This document shows, in pieces, positions 36,273 through 44,805 of a stretch of 64,000 bases of DNA (its first letter is position 1; every line of letters begins with the position of its first letter). The position numbers were made by a program, and so were the translations under genes. Origin of the DNA: Planctomycetota bacterium (lineage in GTDB: Bacteria; Planctomycetota; Planctomycetia; Pirellulales; UBA1268); the NCBI GenBank assembly GCA_003669585.1, contig QWOQ01000005.1:584502-648501 (forward strand). The letters are read 5' to 3'. A model generated the notes under the pieces. It did not search any database, had not been told where the DNA came from, and saw nothing but the letters and a program-made list of their open reading frames with translations.

Positions 36273-37385
36273 ATGACAGAAAACAACGCAAACCAAGCCC
36301 AGCGACATAGGGTACTGTTGATCGATGATCAGAAGATCATCGGTGAAGCAGTTCGTCGCATGCTCGCTTCCGAAAGCGACATTCTCTTCTCATTTTGCTC
36401 CAGTGCCGACGAGGCCGTTACGTTCGCAATTGAATTCAAGCCAACGGTAATTCTCCAGGATCTCGTTATGCCAGGATTAAGTGGCCTCGAGCTCGCACGA
36501 AGGTATAGAGCAACACCATCATTATCACAGGTCCCGGTGATCGTTTTGTCGTCTCAGGAAGACGCCACTGTCAAGGCAGAACTCTTTCAAGCCGGAGCCA
36601 ACGATTACCTCGTCAAGCTTCCTGATCGAATTGAACTCATCGCTCGGATTCGGGTGCACTCGGAAGCCTATCAACGACTGCTCGAGAGAGATTTTGCCTT
36701 CTCACAGCTCGAAGCATCCTTGCTCCAGCTTGATCGCGAAAAAGCGAAGTCGGAGGGGTTGCTGCTCAATATTTTGCCGCACTCGATTGCCGAAAAACTG
36801 AAAAATAATCAAGTGACGATTGCTCAGAGCTTTGAATCAGTCACTGTGATGTTTGCTGATTTAAGTGGATTCACTGAGTATTCCCAACATATTCATCCAC
36901 AATCACTCCTCACACTCTTGGATGAAATATTTTCGGCGTTTGACCATCTCGCCTCCGATCACTCCGTGGAAAAGATCAAAACCATAGGTGATGCTTACAT
37001 GGCGGCTTCAGGAGTTCCTGAGATAAGCGTCAATCATGCCGAGGCAATGGCCGATATGACGCTTGAAATGATCGATGTTTTTGAACGCATTCGCGAGAAA
37101 CATAATTTTTCGCTGAGAGTCCGGATTGGCATGCACTCGGGTTCGGTCGTTGCTGGAGTGATCGGCAAACATAAATTCTCATATGACCTGTGGGGCGATA
37201 CTGTCAACATTGCCAGTCGTATGGAGTCGCACGGAGAGGCTTCACGAATTCACGTAAGTCAAACGACCCGCGATTTACTTCAATCATCATTTCGATTCGA
37301 GGAACGCGGTGAGATCACCATTAAAGGAAAGGGGGTCATGCGGACCTACTTTCTTCTGGGCCGCATCTCAAGCACAGCTCCCTAG
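36273..37385 (+). CDS. Response regulator with class III adenylate cyclase output domain
   Basis: 370 residues from the ATG at 36273. Receiver domain (about 13-130; VLLIDDQKIIG, phosphoacceptor Asp in LQDLVMPG, switch KL in YLVKLPD), a coiled-coil linker (about 145-180), then a class III cyclase (about 185-365). Catalytic signs: VTVMFADLSGFTEYS (metal Asp), KIKTIGDAYMAASG with the adenine-specifying Lys, and YDLWGDTVNIASRM with the matching Asp, so ATP rather than GTP is expected. Product would be cAMP, gated by phosphorylation. No cognate kinase adjacent. Confidence 0.94.
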   Translation: MTENNANQAQRHRVLLIDDQKIIGEAVRRMLASESDILFSFCSSADEAVTFAIEFKPTVILQDLVMPGLSGLELARRYRATPSLSQVPVIVLSSQEDATVKAELFQAGANDYLVKLPDRIELIARIRVHSEAYQRLLERDFAFSQLEASLLQLDREKAKSEGLLLNILPHSIAEKLKNNQVTIAQSFESVTVMFADLSGFTEYSQHIHPQSLLTLLDEIFSAFDHLASDHSVEKIKTIGDAYMAASGVPEISVNHAEAMADMTLEMIDVFERIREKHNFSLRVRIGMHSGSVVAGVIGKHKFSYDLWGDTVNIASRMESHGEASRIHVSQTTRDLLQSSFRFEERGEITIKGKGVMRTYFLLGRISSTAP

Positions 37386-37391
37386 CTGCCC

Positions 37392-37422
37392 GTGGAAAAA
37401 GTCATCCCTGACCTTTTTCCAC
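37392..37422 (+). terminator. Hairpin terminator after the adenylate cyclase gene
   Basis: GTGGAAAAAGTCA (37392-37404) pairs with TGACCTTTTTCCAC (37409-37422) around loop TCCC, with one bulged C. It starts seven bases past the stop. The right arm repeats the ATCCCTGAC-CCTTT core of the palindrome at 36235-36250. A weaker AAAAA/TTTTT stem follows at 37433-37457 and may serve the convergent corA. Confidence 0.7.
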
Positions 37423-37582
37423 TTGGGACACACCAGAAAAAGCCGAGGTTTTTCCGGGGCATCCGGCGGCGGATCACTTTATCCACAGCCTGCTAACGCT
37501 TCTCAGCTCTCAATCTCTATAGCTTCTGCCCGACGTGCCCACTTGATGTGAGCCAAAAAAGTCGCACCTTGAAAATGCCAAC

Positions 37583-38674
37583 TCAGAGCCATTGTCTCAG
37601 CCAGCCGCGTCGCCAGAAAAAAATACTCATGCTGAGTGTTACAAGAACCATGATCGCAATCGCTACGATCGAGCCGTATGAATATCCCAACAGTGGCATA
37701 TTCCATGCACTGGATCGGTCAAAGTTCATGCCAAAATAACCTGTAATAAACGTCAACGGCATAAAGATCGTAGCAACAACCGCAAGCACCTTCATGATGT
37801 CATTCATGCGACTGTTAATACTTGCCAGATAAATGTCGCGAAGGTCGCTCCCAATCTCCCGATACGATTCCATCAAGTCGAGCAACTCCATCGTGTGATC
37901 GTAACTATCGCGGAGATGGGCGCGCGCATGATCTCCGACAAATACAGACGATTCTCGTGACAAACAGTGGAGCAAATCTCGCGTTGGCCAAAGTGCTCTC
38001 CTCAGCGTCATGAGATCGTTACGCACGTCATGAATGTGAGAAAGCAACTTGCGATCGGGATTGTTGATCGCATTTTCTTCGAGATCTTCGAGTCGTTCGC
38101 CAAACTGTTCCAGTACTGGGAAATATCCGTCGACTGCCGCATCGAGGAGCAGTGAACAAAGCATATCGGCACCGAAGCGCTCAGCCTGCGGGCGATGCAT
38201 TCGAAAGCGTTCTCTTACCACACGAAATCCGTCGGCGGTAAAACGTTCGCGAAAGGTAATAACGACTCGTGATCCAAAGATAATTCCGACAGGGTCGGTC
38301 ACAATCGTTCCTTCATCGATGCGCACCATCCGCACTGTAATAATCGCCTGATTTTCAAAAAAATCTACTTTGGGTCGCTCATCCGGTGTCACCGCATCTT
38401 CCAGAGCGAGGTGCGGTATCTCGAAAAGCTTACCAATCGCTCTGATTGTCGGCACGTCGTCAAGGCCTTCAACATCGACCCACAGCAGGGGCCACTGCGC
38501 GATGTCGACCGAGAGTTCTTTTATATTCGTAACAATCCGCTCATGGCACGCATCGACACTGCAGGCGGTTACTCGCACCGTTGATCGAACACTCGATTCG
38601 ACGACTTCGACTGCTTGTGAAAAATTCACATCCTTTCGTCGAGGCTTTTTTTTACGCTGCGACACGATTTCCAA
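37583..38674 (-). CDS. corA: CorA-type Mg2+/Co2+ transporter
   Basis: 363 residues. Large cytoplasmic alpha/beta domain (about 1-290) and two C-terminal transmembrane helices (about 300-325 and 335-355). The signature YFGMNF (GMN pore motif) lies at the end of the first helix. It forms a pentameric Mg2+ channel in the inner membrane. The N-terminus is unusually basic (RKKKPRRK). Its start codon overlaps the end of the MscK-like gene by 23 bases, so expression is probably coupled. Confidence 0.95.
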   Translation of the reverse strand: MEIVSQRKKKPRRKDVNFSQAVEVVESSVRSTVRVTACSVDACHERIVTNIKELSVDIAQWPLLWVDVEGLDDVPTIRAIGKLFEIPHLALEDAVTPDERPKVDFFENQAIITVRMVRIDEGTIVTDPVGIIFGSRVVITFRERFTADGFRVVRERFRMHRPQAERFGADMLCSLLLDAAVDGYFPVLEQFGERLEDLEENAINNPDRKLLSHIHDVRNDLMTLRRALWPTRDLLHCLSRESSVFVGDHARAHLRDSYDHTMELLDLMESYREIGSDLRDIYLASINSRMNDIMKVLAVVATIFMPLTFITGYFGMNFDRSSAWNMPLLGYSYGSIVAIAIMVLVTLSMSIFFWRRGWLRQWL

Positions 38675-41600
38675 AGCCTCCGCGAGTCGACTCGATCACT
38701 TCGCTAGAAGACAATGTGGATGTCAATGAGGCATCGATGGAACGGATATGAACGTCTGTCTGTGGAAATGCGACCTCGATTTTATGCTCGCGAAACTTTT
38801 GGTCGATTGCCATGTTGAGATGGTGCGAAATCGTATGAAAATCTTCCATTGAAGCAACGTAACACCACAATTCAAAGTCGAGCGTGCTATCGCCAAATCG
38901 ATTAAATAATGCCTGCGGGGCGGGAGTATTGAGCACCTTAGACTGTTTTTGAGCAATTTCCAGCAAGAGCGACTGCACTTTGGAAGCATCGGTTCCGTAC
39001 GCCACACCAACTCGCACAATCACACGCAGCACTCGATTCGAAAGCGTCCAGTTGGAAACTTTGTCGGTGATAAAGGAACGATTGGGAATCACTGATTCGC
39101 GACAATCCCAATCCGTGATTGTTGTGGCTCGCATCTTGATCTTTGTGACGATCCCCGTCACGCCCCCGACGGTGACAGTGTCTCCCGGACGAACCGGACG
39201 CTCCAAGAGCATGATGATGCCCGAAGCAAAATTGGCAAAAATTTCTTGAAGACCAAATCCAAGTCCAAATGTCATTGCGGCAGCGAGCCACTGCACTCGA
39301 TCCCATCCGATACCGAGAAGCATCGCTGTAACACAGATACCAGTTGCATAGGTGCTGTATCGAGCAATCGATGAAAATGCTTGCTGTGCTCCGGTGTTGC
39401 TTCCACGAACGCACTGCGAAGACGCTTCGACGATACTTGCTACATCGCGAGAGAGTATCCATGTCAATGCGAGTGCCGCACCGGCCATCATCATCCGCGA
39501 CACGCTTATCGAAATATTTGTCTTGGGATCAACCCAGAGAACCATTCCGCACAGCTCGTCGAATCCCGGAATCATCGTTTGCCAAGTTGCCAGAACACAC
39601 CCCGCAGAGACGAACATGAGGAGCGATCCAGCGAATCGACGAACACCCACGAATGAATCTTCGCATGCCATACTTGGGTCGGAGATATCACCTGTGTGAT
39701 CGGCGAACAATTCCAGGCAATTCAATTCGTTTTTCGTCGTTTCTACTGTGTCACAGAGGTCAACCCGATTGATTGTCTTGCGAGTATTCGTTTGTGGTGG
39801 AAACACAGACACCACACATCCAAACAGAAATCCTGCAAGCGTGAGTATGACTGCCGTGGAATGCAATCTCGTCGCAAATCCCAACGATGTGTCGTGAAAG
39901 CCTGTAACGCTCGCCACCACAAGGCCGACGGGAATCGCCACGAGTGCTGCGTGCAGAAGGCGCCGCATCCACACACCACGAAGACTTGGTTTTTTAAGAG
40001 AGTGCCCGATCGCAGAAAAGACTCTTGAAATACTCGTTGCCACAATCACCAGCAACAGAACAAAACTTGCTTGACTAAGACTGTGCAGATGCTGAGTAGA
40101 ACTTGAATTTTTCAGAAATCCCAGAAGCACTACCATCGGAAATGCGGCAGCAGCCCACTTCGTCGCCACTCTCAAAACTCGATGTGTGCGAATCGGATCC
40201 CAACCGAGCCATGATTCAAGGAGTCCTCCCGTTCGGCAACTCGCACGCGCCACTTCCACCGGCAGGAATATCCATGCAGACACCAGCAGCGACTCGCCCA
40301 AGCAGAGCGTCATTTCCTGCACACCGTTGGTCAGTCGCAAACCCATTGCCGCCAACACCGAAGGAATCACAAGAGCAATCGCACATGTTTCAAGAATTCC
40401 GGGAAGACTCAACCACCCTGCGTGTCGACCAATCGAAACTCCGATCAATATCACTGCCGTGGAAATACACAACCACTCGAGCAGCCCAGGAAACCTTGCC
40501 TGATGAATCGATCCAAGCAATGAGTGATAGTGAGTCGGTTCAAACATTGAAAACAATCCGGTTGCCGCCTCAATCCAACGAGAAGGGCCAAAAAGGTCCG
40601 TACTGCGCATCCACACAACCCTTCGATCGATATCGTCCTGACATTGTGTCACCAGAGTCTGCAATTCCTTCGCATCGATTTCAGCTTCAACAATTGTTCG
40701 GTAGCAACTTTCGCGATCCGAATGAAGACTTTCTGCGATACTCACACACAATGGCGAATGACCTTTGATTTGAACAAAAGACGACGGCACATCTCCCAAG
40801 TTTGAAAATAAAAGATCATCGGCAAGAAGTTCTGACTCCATCCTGGTGCGCATCTCTTCGATTCGCATCAAACGCTGCAAAATTTCATGGCGTCCGGGAA
40901 GTTCGCCGCGCTGTCGCCGCAAATACAGCCCAACCTTTGAGGATTCAATCGATGCGTCAGTGAAGTTTGATACTCGTCTGGTTACCATTCTCGCTCTTGA
41001 GAGCGAAAGTTGAATCATTTCCAGCGTCGCATGAGCATCTGTGAGGCGTGCGATCACGTCGAATCGATGTTTTACAACTCCTTGTGCAGCGTTATCGTTT
41101 GAAGTTTTCGCAGCCGATTCCTGTTCAATCGCTTCTCGTTGGCGTAAAAGGCATTCCACTTGCTGAAGATTCTGTACCGTCGCAATTCCTTCTGTAATCC
41201 GCTGGCGGGTCAGCCTTCGTTTGAGATCGAGAAGCTTTGTAGAATTGCCTTCAAGCCCAAGGAGTTTTTCATGAAGGAGATCCAGGCGAGCCTGAAGCTC
41301 AGCACTGGAAGCGGCATCGTAGAGAGCACACGCCTGCTCGGTCTGTTCAGACGAGCCATGCACTGCAGTATCACTGTCGCGGGCATCAATTTTTTGTTGC
41401 AGTTTTTCGAGTTTCATTGAAGTGCGAGAGACTTCAACTGCAATACTCTGTCGCCGATTTCGCCAATGCCCCGCTTCTGATTCAAGACGAGCCAGTTCGA
41501 GCCGTTCACTTGCAAGATGCTTCTCTGCCGTAACAAGCATTGCTACGGCTTGATCGATAGACAGATCAGCACTCGAAGAATTCACAACGGCTGGCCGATC

Positions 41601-41954
41601 GAGTTGGCTCTGCAACGATTGAATCTGCCGCGGAGCCATTTCTCGATCCAAAATCATCTGTTGGATGGACGAACGGTACTCTTGCTCTTTTTCAAGCGAT
41701 ACAATCGCATTGGAATAGAAGGCGACTATTGTTTCTGAATTCACTGAATCGTTCGTTGTTTCGGCTTTAAATTGTTCGAATGTCGTTCGAACTGTTTCTA
41801 AAGAAATCTGATCATCAACCAGATGCACCAACGATTTCTGACTCTTGGTCGCATTGATGGGATTTTCCAATTCAGCGGCAATACACACCGTTGCGACGAG
41901 GGCAATGAAGCCAGCCACAGAACCACAGATCACGCAACGAATGATGGATTGCAT
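38652..41954 (-). CDS. MscK-like large mechanosensitive channel
   Basis: 1100 residues from the ATG at 41954; a GTG at 41993 is possible. Signal peptide (VICGSVAGFIALVATVCIAA), a periplasmic coiled-coil domain to about residue 470, then about eight to eleven transmembrane helices and a C-terminal MscS domain: GLGFGLQEIFANFASGI (pore helix), RPVRPGDTVTVGGVTG, VIPNRSFITDKVSNW. This architecture matches MscK/MscM, larger relatives of MscS that release solutes on membrane tension. It overlaps corA downstream. Confidence 0.92.
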   Translation of the reverse strand: MQSIIRCVICGSVAGFIALVATVCIAAELENPINATKSQKSLVHLVDDQISLETVRTTFEQFKAETTNDSVNSETIVAFYSNAIVSLEKEQEYRSSIQQMILDREMAPRQIQSLQSQLDRPAVVNSSSADLSIDQAVAMLVTAEKHLASERLELARLESEAGHWRNRRQSIAVEVSRTSMKLEKLQQKIDARDSDTAVHGSSEQTEQACALYDAASSAELQARLDLLHEKLLGLEGNSTKLLDLKRRLTRQRITEGIATVQNLQQVECLLRQREAIEQESAAKTSNDNAAQGVVKHRFDVIARLTDAHATLEMIQLSLSRARMVTRRVSNFTDASIESSKVGLYLRRQRGELPGRHEILQRLMRIEEMRTRMESELLADDLLFSNLGDVPSSFVQIKGHSPLCVSIAESLHSDRESCYRTIVEAEIDAKELQTLVTQCQDDIDRRVVWMRSTDLFGPSRWIEAATGLFSMFEPTHYHSLLGSIHQARFPGLLEWLCISTAVILIGVSIGRHAGWLSLPGILETCAIALVIPSVLAAMGLRLTNGVQEMTLCLGESLLVSAWIFLPVEVARASCRTGGLLESWLGWDPIRTHRVLRVATKWAAAAFPMVVLLGFLKNSSSTQHLHSLSQASFVLLLVIVATSISRVFSAIGHSLKKPSLRGVWMRRLLHAALVAIPVGLVVASVTGFHDTSLGFATRLHSTAVILTLAGFLFGCVVSVFPPQTNTRKTINRVDLCDTVETTKNELNCLELFADHTGDISDPSMACEDSFVGVRRFAGSLLMFVSAGCVLATWQTMIPGFDELCGMVLWVDPKTNISISVSRMMMAGAALALTWILSRDVASIVEASSQCVRGSNTGAQQAFSSIARYSTYATGICVTAMLLGIGWDRVQWLAAAMTFGLGFGLQEIFANFASGIIMLLERPVRPGDTVTVGGVTGIVTKIKMRATTITDWDCRESVIPNRSFITDKVSNWTLSNRVLRVIVRVGVAYGTDASKVQSLLLEIAQKQSKVLNTPAPQALFNRFGDSTLDFELWCYVASMEDFHTISHHLNMAIDQKFREHKIEVAFPQTDVHIRSIDASLTSTLSSSEVIESTRGGFGNRVAA

Positions 41955-42329
41955 ACCGCATAAACCACAAAAAGTTTGTCTGAAAGTCCCCACACCCCAC
42001 CGACGAAGATTTATCTCACGAACCCCTCAATTCTCATCGAGGCGTTTCATCCGCCAGCGAAATGCTTCCGTAAGATGCGGGAGACGGTAGCTATGAACCG
42101 GGAAAAGGTCGACCCCGTTTAACACCTCAAAACAGCGTATTGAAAACAGCTTTTGAAGCGATGGGAGGTTGTACGAGTCGTTGACATCGAGGCTTTCCCA
42201 TCGATACCGTTACGCTTTCATTGCAGAGAGTCCGGTGGGGATGCTTTTGGTTTCAAATGACAAAAGATATTCGAAAACAGTTTTTTGATGCTTGATGTGC
42301 CGATTTCTGAACGCTGAGAAGACCTACCG
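41955..42329. other. Divergent intergenic region upstream of the ATP synthase operon
   Basis: About 375 bases between the MscK-like gene and atpZ. It contains the promoter-like pair at 42181, an 8-bp inverted repeat CGATGGGA (42159-42166)/TCCCATCG (42196-42203) that brackets the -35, and three copies of AAAACAG. No coding sequence seen. Confidence 0.5.
42181..42210 (+). promoter_or_regulatory. Candidate promoter of the atp operon
   Basis: A consensus TTGACA (42181-42186) with a weak -10 (TACCGT at 42205-42210, 18-base spacing). It is bracketed by the 8-bp inverted repeat that ends at 42203, so a repressor or a hairpin could control it. Distance to atpZ is about 120 bases. Confidence 0.35.
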
Positions 42330-42620
42330 ATGATCGATCAAAGCAGAGACAATCGAAATGTTGAATTAAGCGAATCAAATTCTCACAACTCCGAACCGCT
42401 CGGCGACGGGCTCGGCTGGGCCTCTCGGATCACAGGCGTCGCGCTCATGATGGTTCTTCCGGGGATTGGTGGAACATGGCTCGACGAGAGACTCGGGACT
42501 GGGTTTTGGGGACCGCTTGGGTTTATTCTTGGTATGACTGGATCGTTGACGTGGCTGGTGCAGTTGGCGAATCAGAACGTCAAGAAAATCAAAAAGAAAA
42601 GCCCGCCGTCTGGATCATGA
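42330..42620 (+). CDS. atpZ: AtpZ-like protein (AtpZ/AtpI family)
   Basis: 96 residues with a polar N-terminus and two transmembrane helices (about 33-50 and 60-80); the pattern GWASRITGVALMMVLPGIGG and FWGPLGFILGMTGS matches AtpZ. It is the first gene of the ATP synthase operon. AtpZ/AtpI proteins are thought to supply Mg2+ or aid c-ring assembly. The C-terminal tail is Lys-rich. Confidence 0.82.
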   Translation: MIDQSRDNRNVELSESNSHNSEPLGDGLGWASRITGVALMMVLPGIGGTWLDERLGTGFWGPLGFILGMTGSLTWLVQLANQNVKKIKKKSPPSGS

Positions 42621-42689
42621 AGATTTTCATCTCGCTGAGCCGGCTTATACTGTGTGGGCTTTTCATACTTTTTCGAAAAAATCATTTGA

Positions 42690-43169
42690 ATGACCGATGC
42701 AATAAATCACCAGCATTCCGTTCGGCAATCGCTGATTGGTGCAGTAATTCTTACCTCCGTACTCGGGATTTCGTGCGGACTGGCTGCCACTGCCGCTTCC
42801 AATAATTTTTTCACTGGTGGCAAACCAGACGGCTGGCCGAGATTTTCTGAAGTGTTATTCTTTTGCAGCACAACCATGTTCGCCTCAAGTGTGGGAGGAT
42901 GGCTGACAGCAGGACTCTTTTCAGGCGTTTATTCCGCATCCGTGGCAGGCACCGTGGCGGGAATGCTCTTGAGATTGTTTTTGCCGCTGGGAGCCCTTGC
43001 CTGGCTTGGAAGCGTTGATCCTGCGCTATTGAACGAGTGTGGTGCAGGTCGCTTGCTCGTGCTGCTCTACATGGTCATGTTGCTCACCTACACACTGTTA
43101 CACGTAAGAATGCACCCCAGTCGGTCTGATTCCCACTTCTACGATCACACGAACACCAGACGGAGCTGA
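42690..43169 (+). CDS. AtpI-like membrane protein of the ATP synthase operon
   Basis: 159 residues with four likely transmembrane helices (about 15-35, 50-70, 80-105, 115-140). It lies where atpI is normally found, between atpZ and atpB (5-base gap to atpB). Sequence similarity to AtpI is weak; the topology and position support the role. In other bacteria AtpI assists assembly of the c-ring. Confidence 0.7.
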   Translation: MTDAINHQHSVRQSLIGAVILTSVLGISCGLAATAASNNFFTGGKPDGWPRFSEVLFFCSTTMFASSVGGWLTAGLFSGVYSASVAGTVAGMLLRLFLPLGALAWLGSVDPALLNECGAGRLLVLLYMVMLLTYTLLHVRMHPSRSDSHFYDHTNTRRS

Positions 43170-43174
43170 ACGGA

Positions 43175-44125
43175 ATGTCAAATCCCATTTTTCATCTTAA
43201 AGACAGCTATTACTTTGAAATTCCAAAGTCTTTGTGGAGACACGGATACGACTCGCTCGACAAAGTGCCAAAGTTTTTGCGAGATGCGCATCCGGAGGTC
43301 ACCGACCCGCAAGAGTTTAATGCCGCTCTCGATGGAAAAATTTTGATCCCTCAGCCTTTTGGAGAACTTGAAAGCCTCTATTCGGCCAAGTCTGGGTTTG
43401 CGATCTCGAAATACATGATTCTCGAGGTCATGGTGGGACTTGTGATGCTTCTCATTTTTTCGTGGGTGGGAGCAAAAATTCGATCCGGTACAGCTCCCAA
43501 AGGGCGATTTGTCAATCTTTTTGAATCGATGCTGGTGTTTGTTCGAGATTCGATCGCGAGACCGGCTATCGATGATCCACATCATCACGGCCACGAAGAA
43601 GCCGACTCTTTTGTTCCACTCCTGTGGACACTCTTCTTCTTTATTCTTGGTTGTAATCTTCTCGGAATGCTCCCATGGGCAGGCTCTCCGACGGCGTCGT
43701 TCGCGGTCACTCTCGCGATGGCCGGCGTGACTTTTGGAACTGTTCTGATTGCGGGAATGCGAAAGTTTGGACTGATTGGATTTTTTACAAATCAGGTTCC
43801 ATCGATGGATCTTCCGCTCTATTTAAGCCCACTGAAAGTCCTGATTTTTGTCATTGAAATTGCTGGCCTTCTCATTAAGCATCTCATCTTATCGGTGCGA
43901 CTTCTCGCCAATATGGTCGCGGGTCACCTTGTACTTTTGGGCATCATGGGATTGATCGTGTCGAGCGCCTCGGCGACTACCTCCATGTGGGCTACAGTAA
44001 CCACAATCAGCGTCTTGAGCGCAGTGCTCTTCAGCATTTTAGAACTGTTCGTTGCATTCCTTCAGGCCTACATTTTCACGTTCCTTTCCGCTCTTTTTAT
44101 TGGAGCCTCAGTCCATCATCACTAA
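43175..44125 (+). CDS. atpB: ATP synthase Fo subunit a
   Basis: 316 residues with about six transmembrane helices. A polar N-terminus of about 75 residues precedes helix 1 (YMILEVMVGLVMLLIF). A His-rich loop HHHGHEE lies in the first extramembrane segment. The stator Arg and conserved helix are in LSVRLLANMVAGHLVL. Subunit a carries the two proton half-channels against the c-ring. The unusually long gap of about 240 bases to the atpE start is noted separately. Confidence 0.96.
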   Translation: MSNPIFHLKDSYYFEIPKSLWRHGYDSLDKVPKFLRDAHPEVTDPQEFNAALDGKILIPQPFGELESLYSAKSGFAISKYMILEVMVGLVMLLIFSWVGAKIRSGTAPKGRFVNLFESMLVFVRDSIARPAIDDPHHHGHEEADSFVPLLWTLFFFILGCNLLGMLPWAGSPTASFAVTLAMAGVTFGTVLIAGMRKFGLIGFFTNQVPSMDLPLYLSPLKVLIFVIEIAGLLIKHLILSVRLLANMVAGHLVLLGIMGLIVSSASATTSMWATVTTISVLSAVLFSILELFVAFLQAYIFTFLSALFIGASVHHH

Positions 44126-44364
44126 TCCCATTCGATTGAATGATCTCCGGCAGGGCTATGGCAGTCAGAAACTATGGTATGCGGTGGGTTTAAAATCGGC
44201 CTAAGGGCCTGAAAAATGCGATTCGATCCTGCGTTCATCCGTTTTGAAACAAGCCCACTTCCCTCCTGATGAATTTCGCGTACAACACCGCTGTTGTGAG
44301 ATAAAAATAGTATTCAAATAGTTTTGTGATCAATTTTTCCCCCGATTCGAAGGAGTCCTTTGCC

Positions 44365-44694
44365 GTGAAGATTCGCTCGAGACTTACTGCACGAGTTTTT
44401 TTGATTGCCGCTGCTTTTGTTGTGACCCTTGCCATGGCTGATTCTGCCAGCGCTCAGGAAGCCACTGGCGGGGCAGATACCCGCACGCTCGTTGAGCTCA
44501 CACGTTTTCTTGGAGCTGGGCTGGTCGTCATTGGTGCGGCTATGGGTATCGGCAGACTTGCTGCCTCTGCCTATGAGAGCATGGCTCGTCAGCCTGAAGT
44601 GGCAGGAACTATTCAGACGGCAATGATCATCGCCGCCGCTCTCATTGAAGGCTTCACGTTCTACGCACTCTTCATCTGCCAGTCAGGGAAGTGA
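44365..44694 (+). CDS. atpE: ATP synthase Fo subunit c with signal-peptide-like leader
   Basis: 109 residues from the GTG at 44365 with AAGGAG nine bases upstream; an ATG at 44326 would add thirteen residues. Residues 1-31 look like a cleavable signal peptide (VFLIAAAFVVTLAMADSASA before QE). The mature part is a two-helix c subunit: GAAMGIGRLAASAYESMARQPE, then TM2 with the essential carboxylate in AAALIEGFTFYALF. The residue pattern around that Glu lacks the Ser/Thr sodium ligands, so a proton-coupled ring is expected. Confidence 0.94.
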   Translation: MKIRSRLTARVFLIAAAFVVTLAMADSASAQEATGGADTRTLVELTRFLGAGLVVIGAAMGIGRLAASAYESMARQPEVAGTIQTAMIIAAALIEGFTFYALFICQSGK

Positions 44695-44805
44695 TTCGCA
44701 AGGAATTTGATTTTGCCTAGTCTGCAAAGCTCATAAAAGTACAGTGAGTACAGATGAGTTTGTTGAAGAATTGTAAAGTATTTTCAGGACACCTGGAGAT
44801 CTGCC

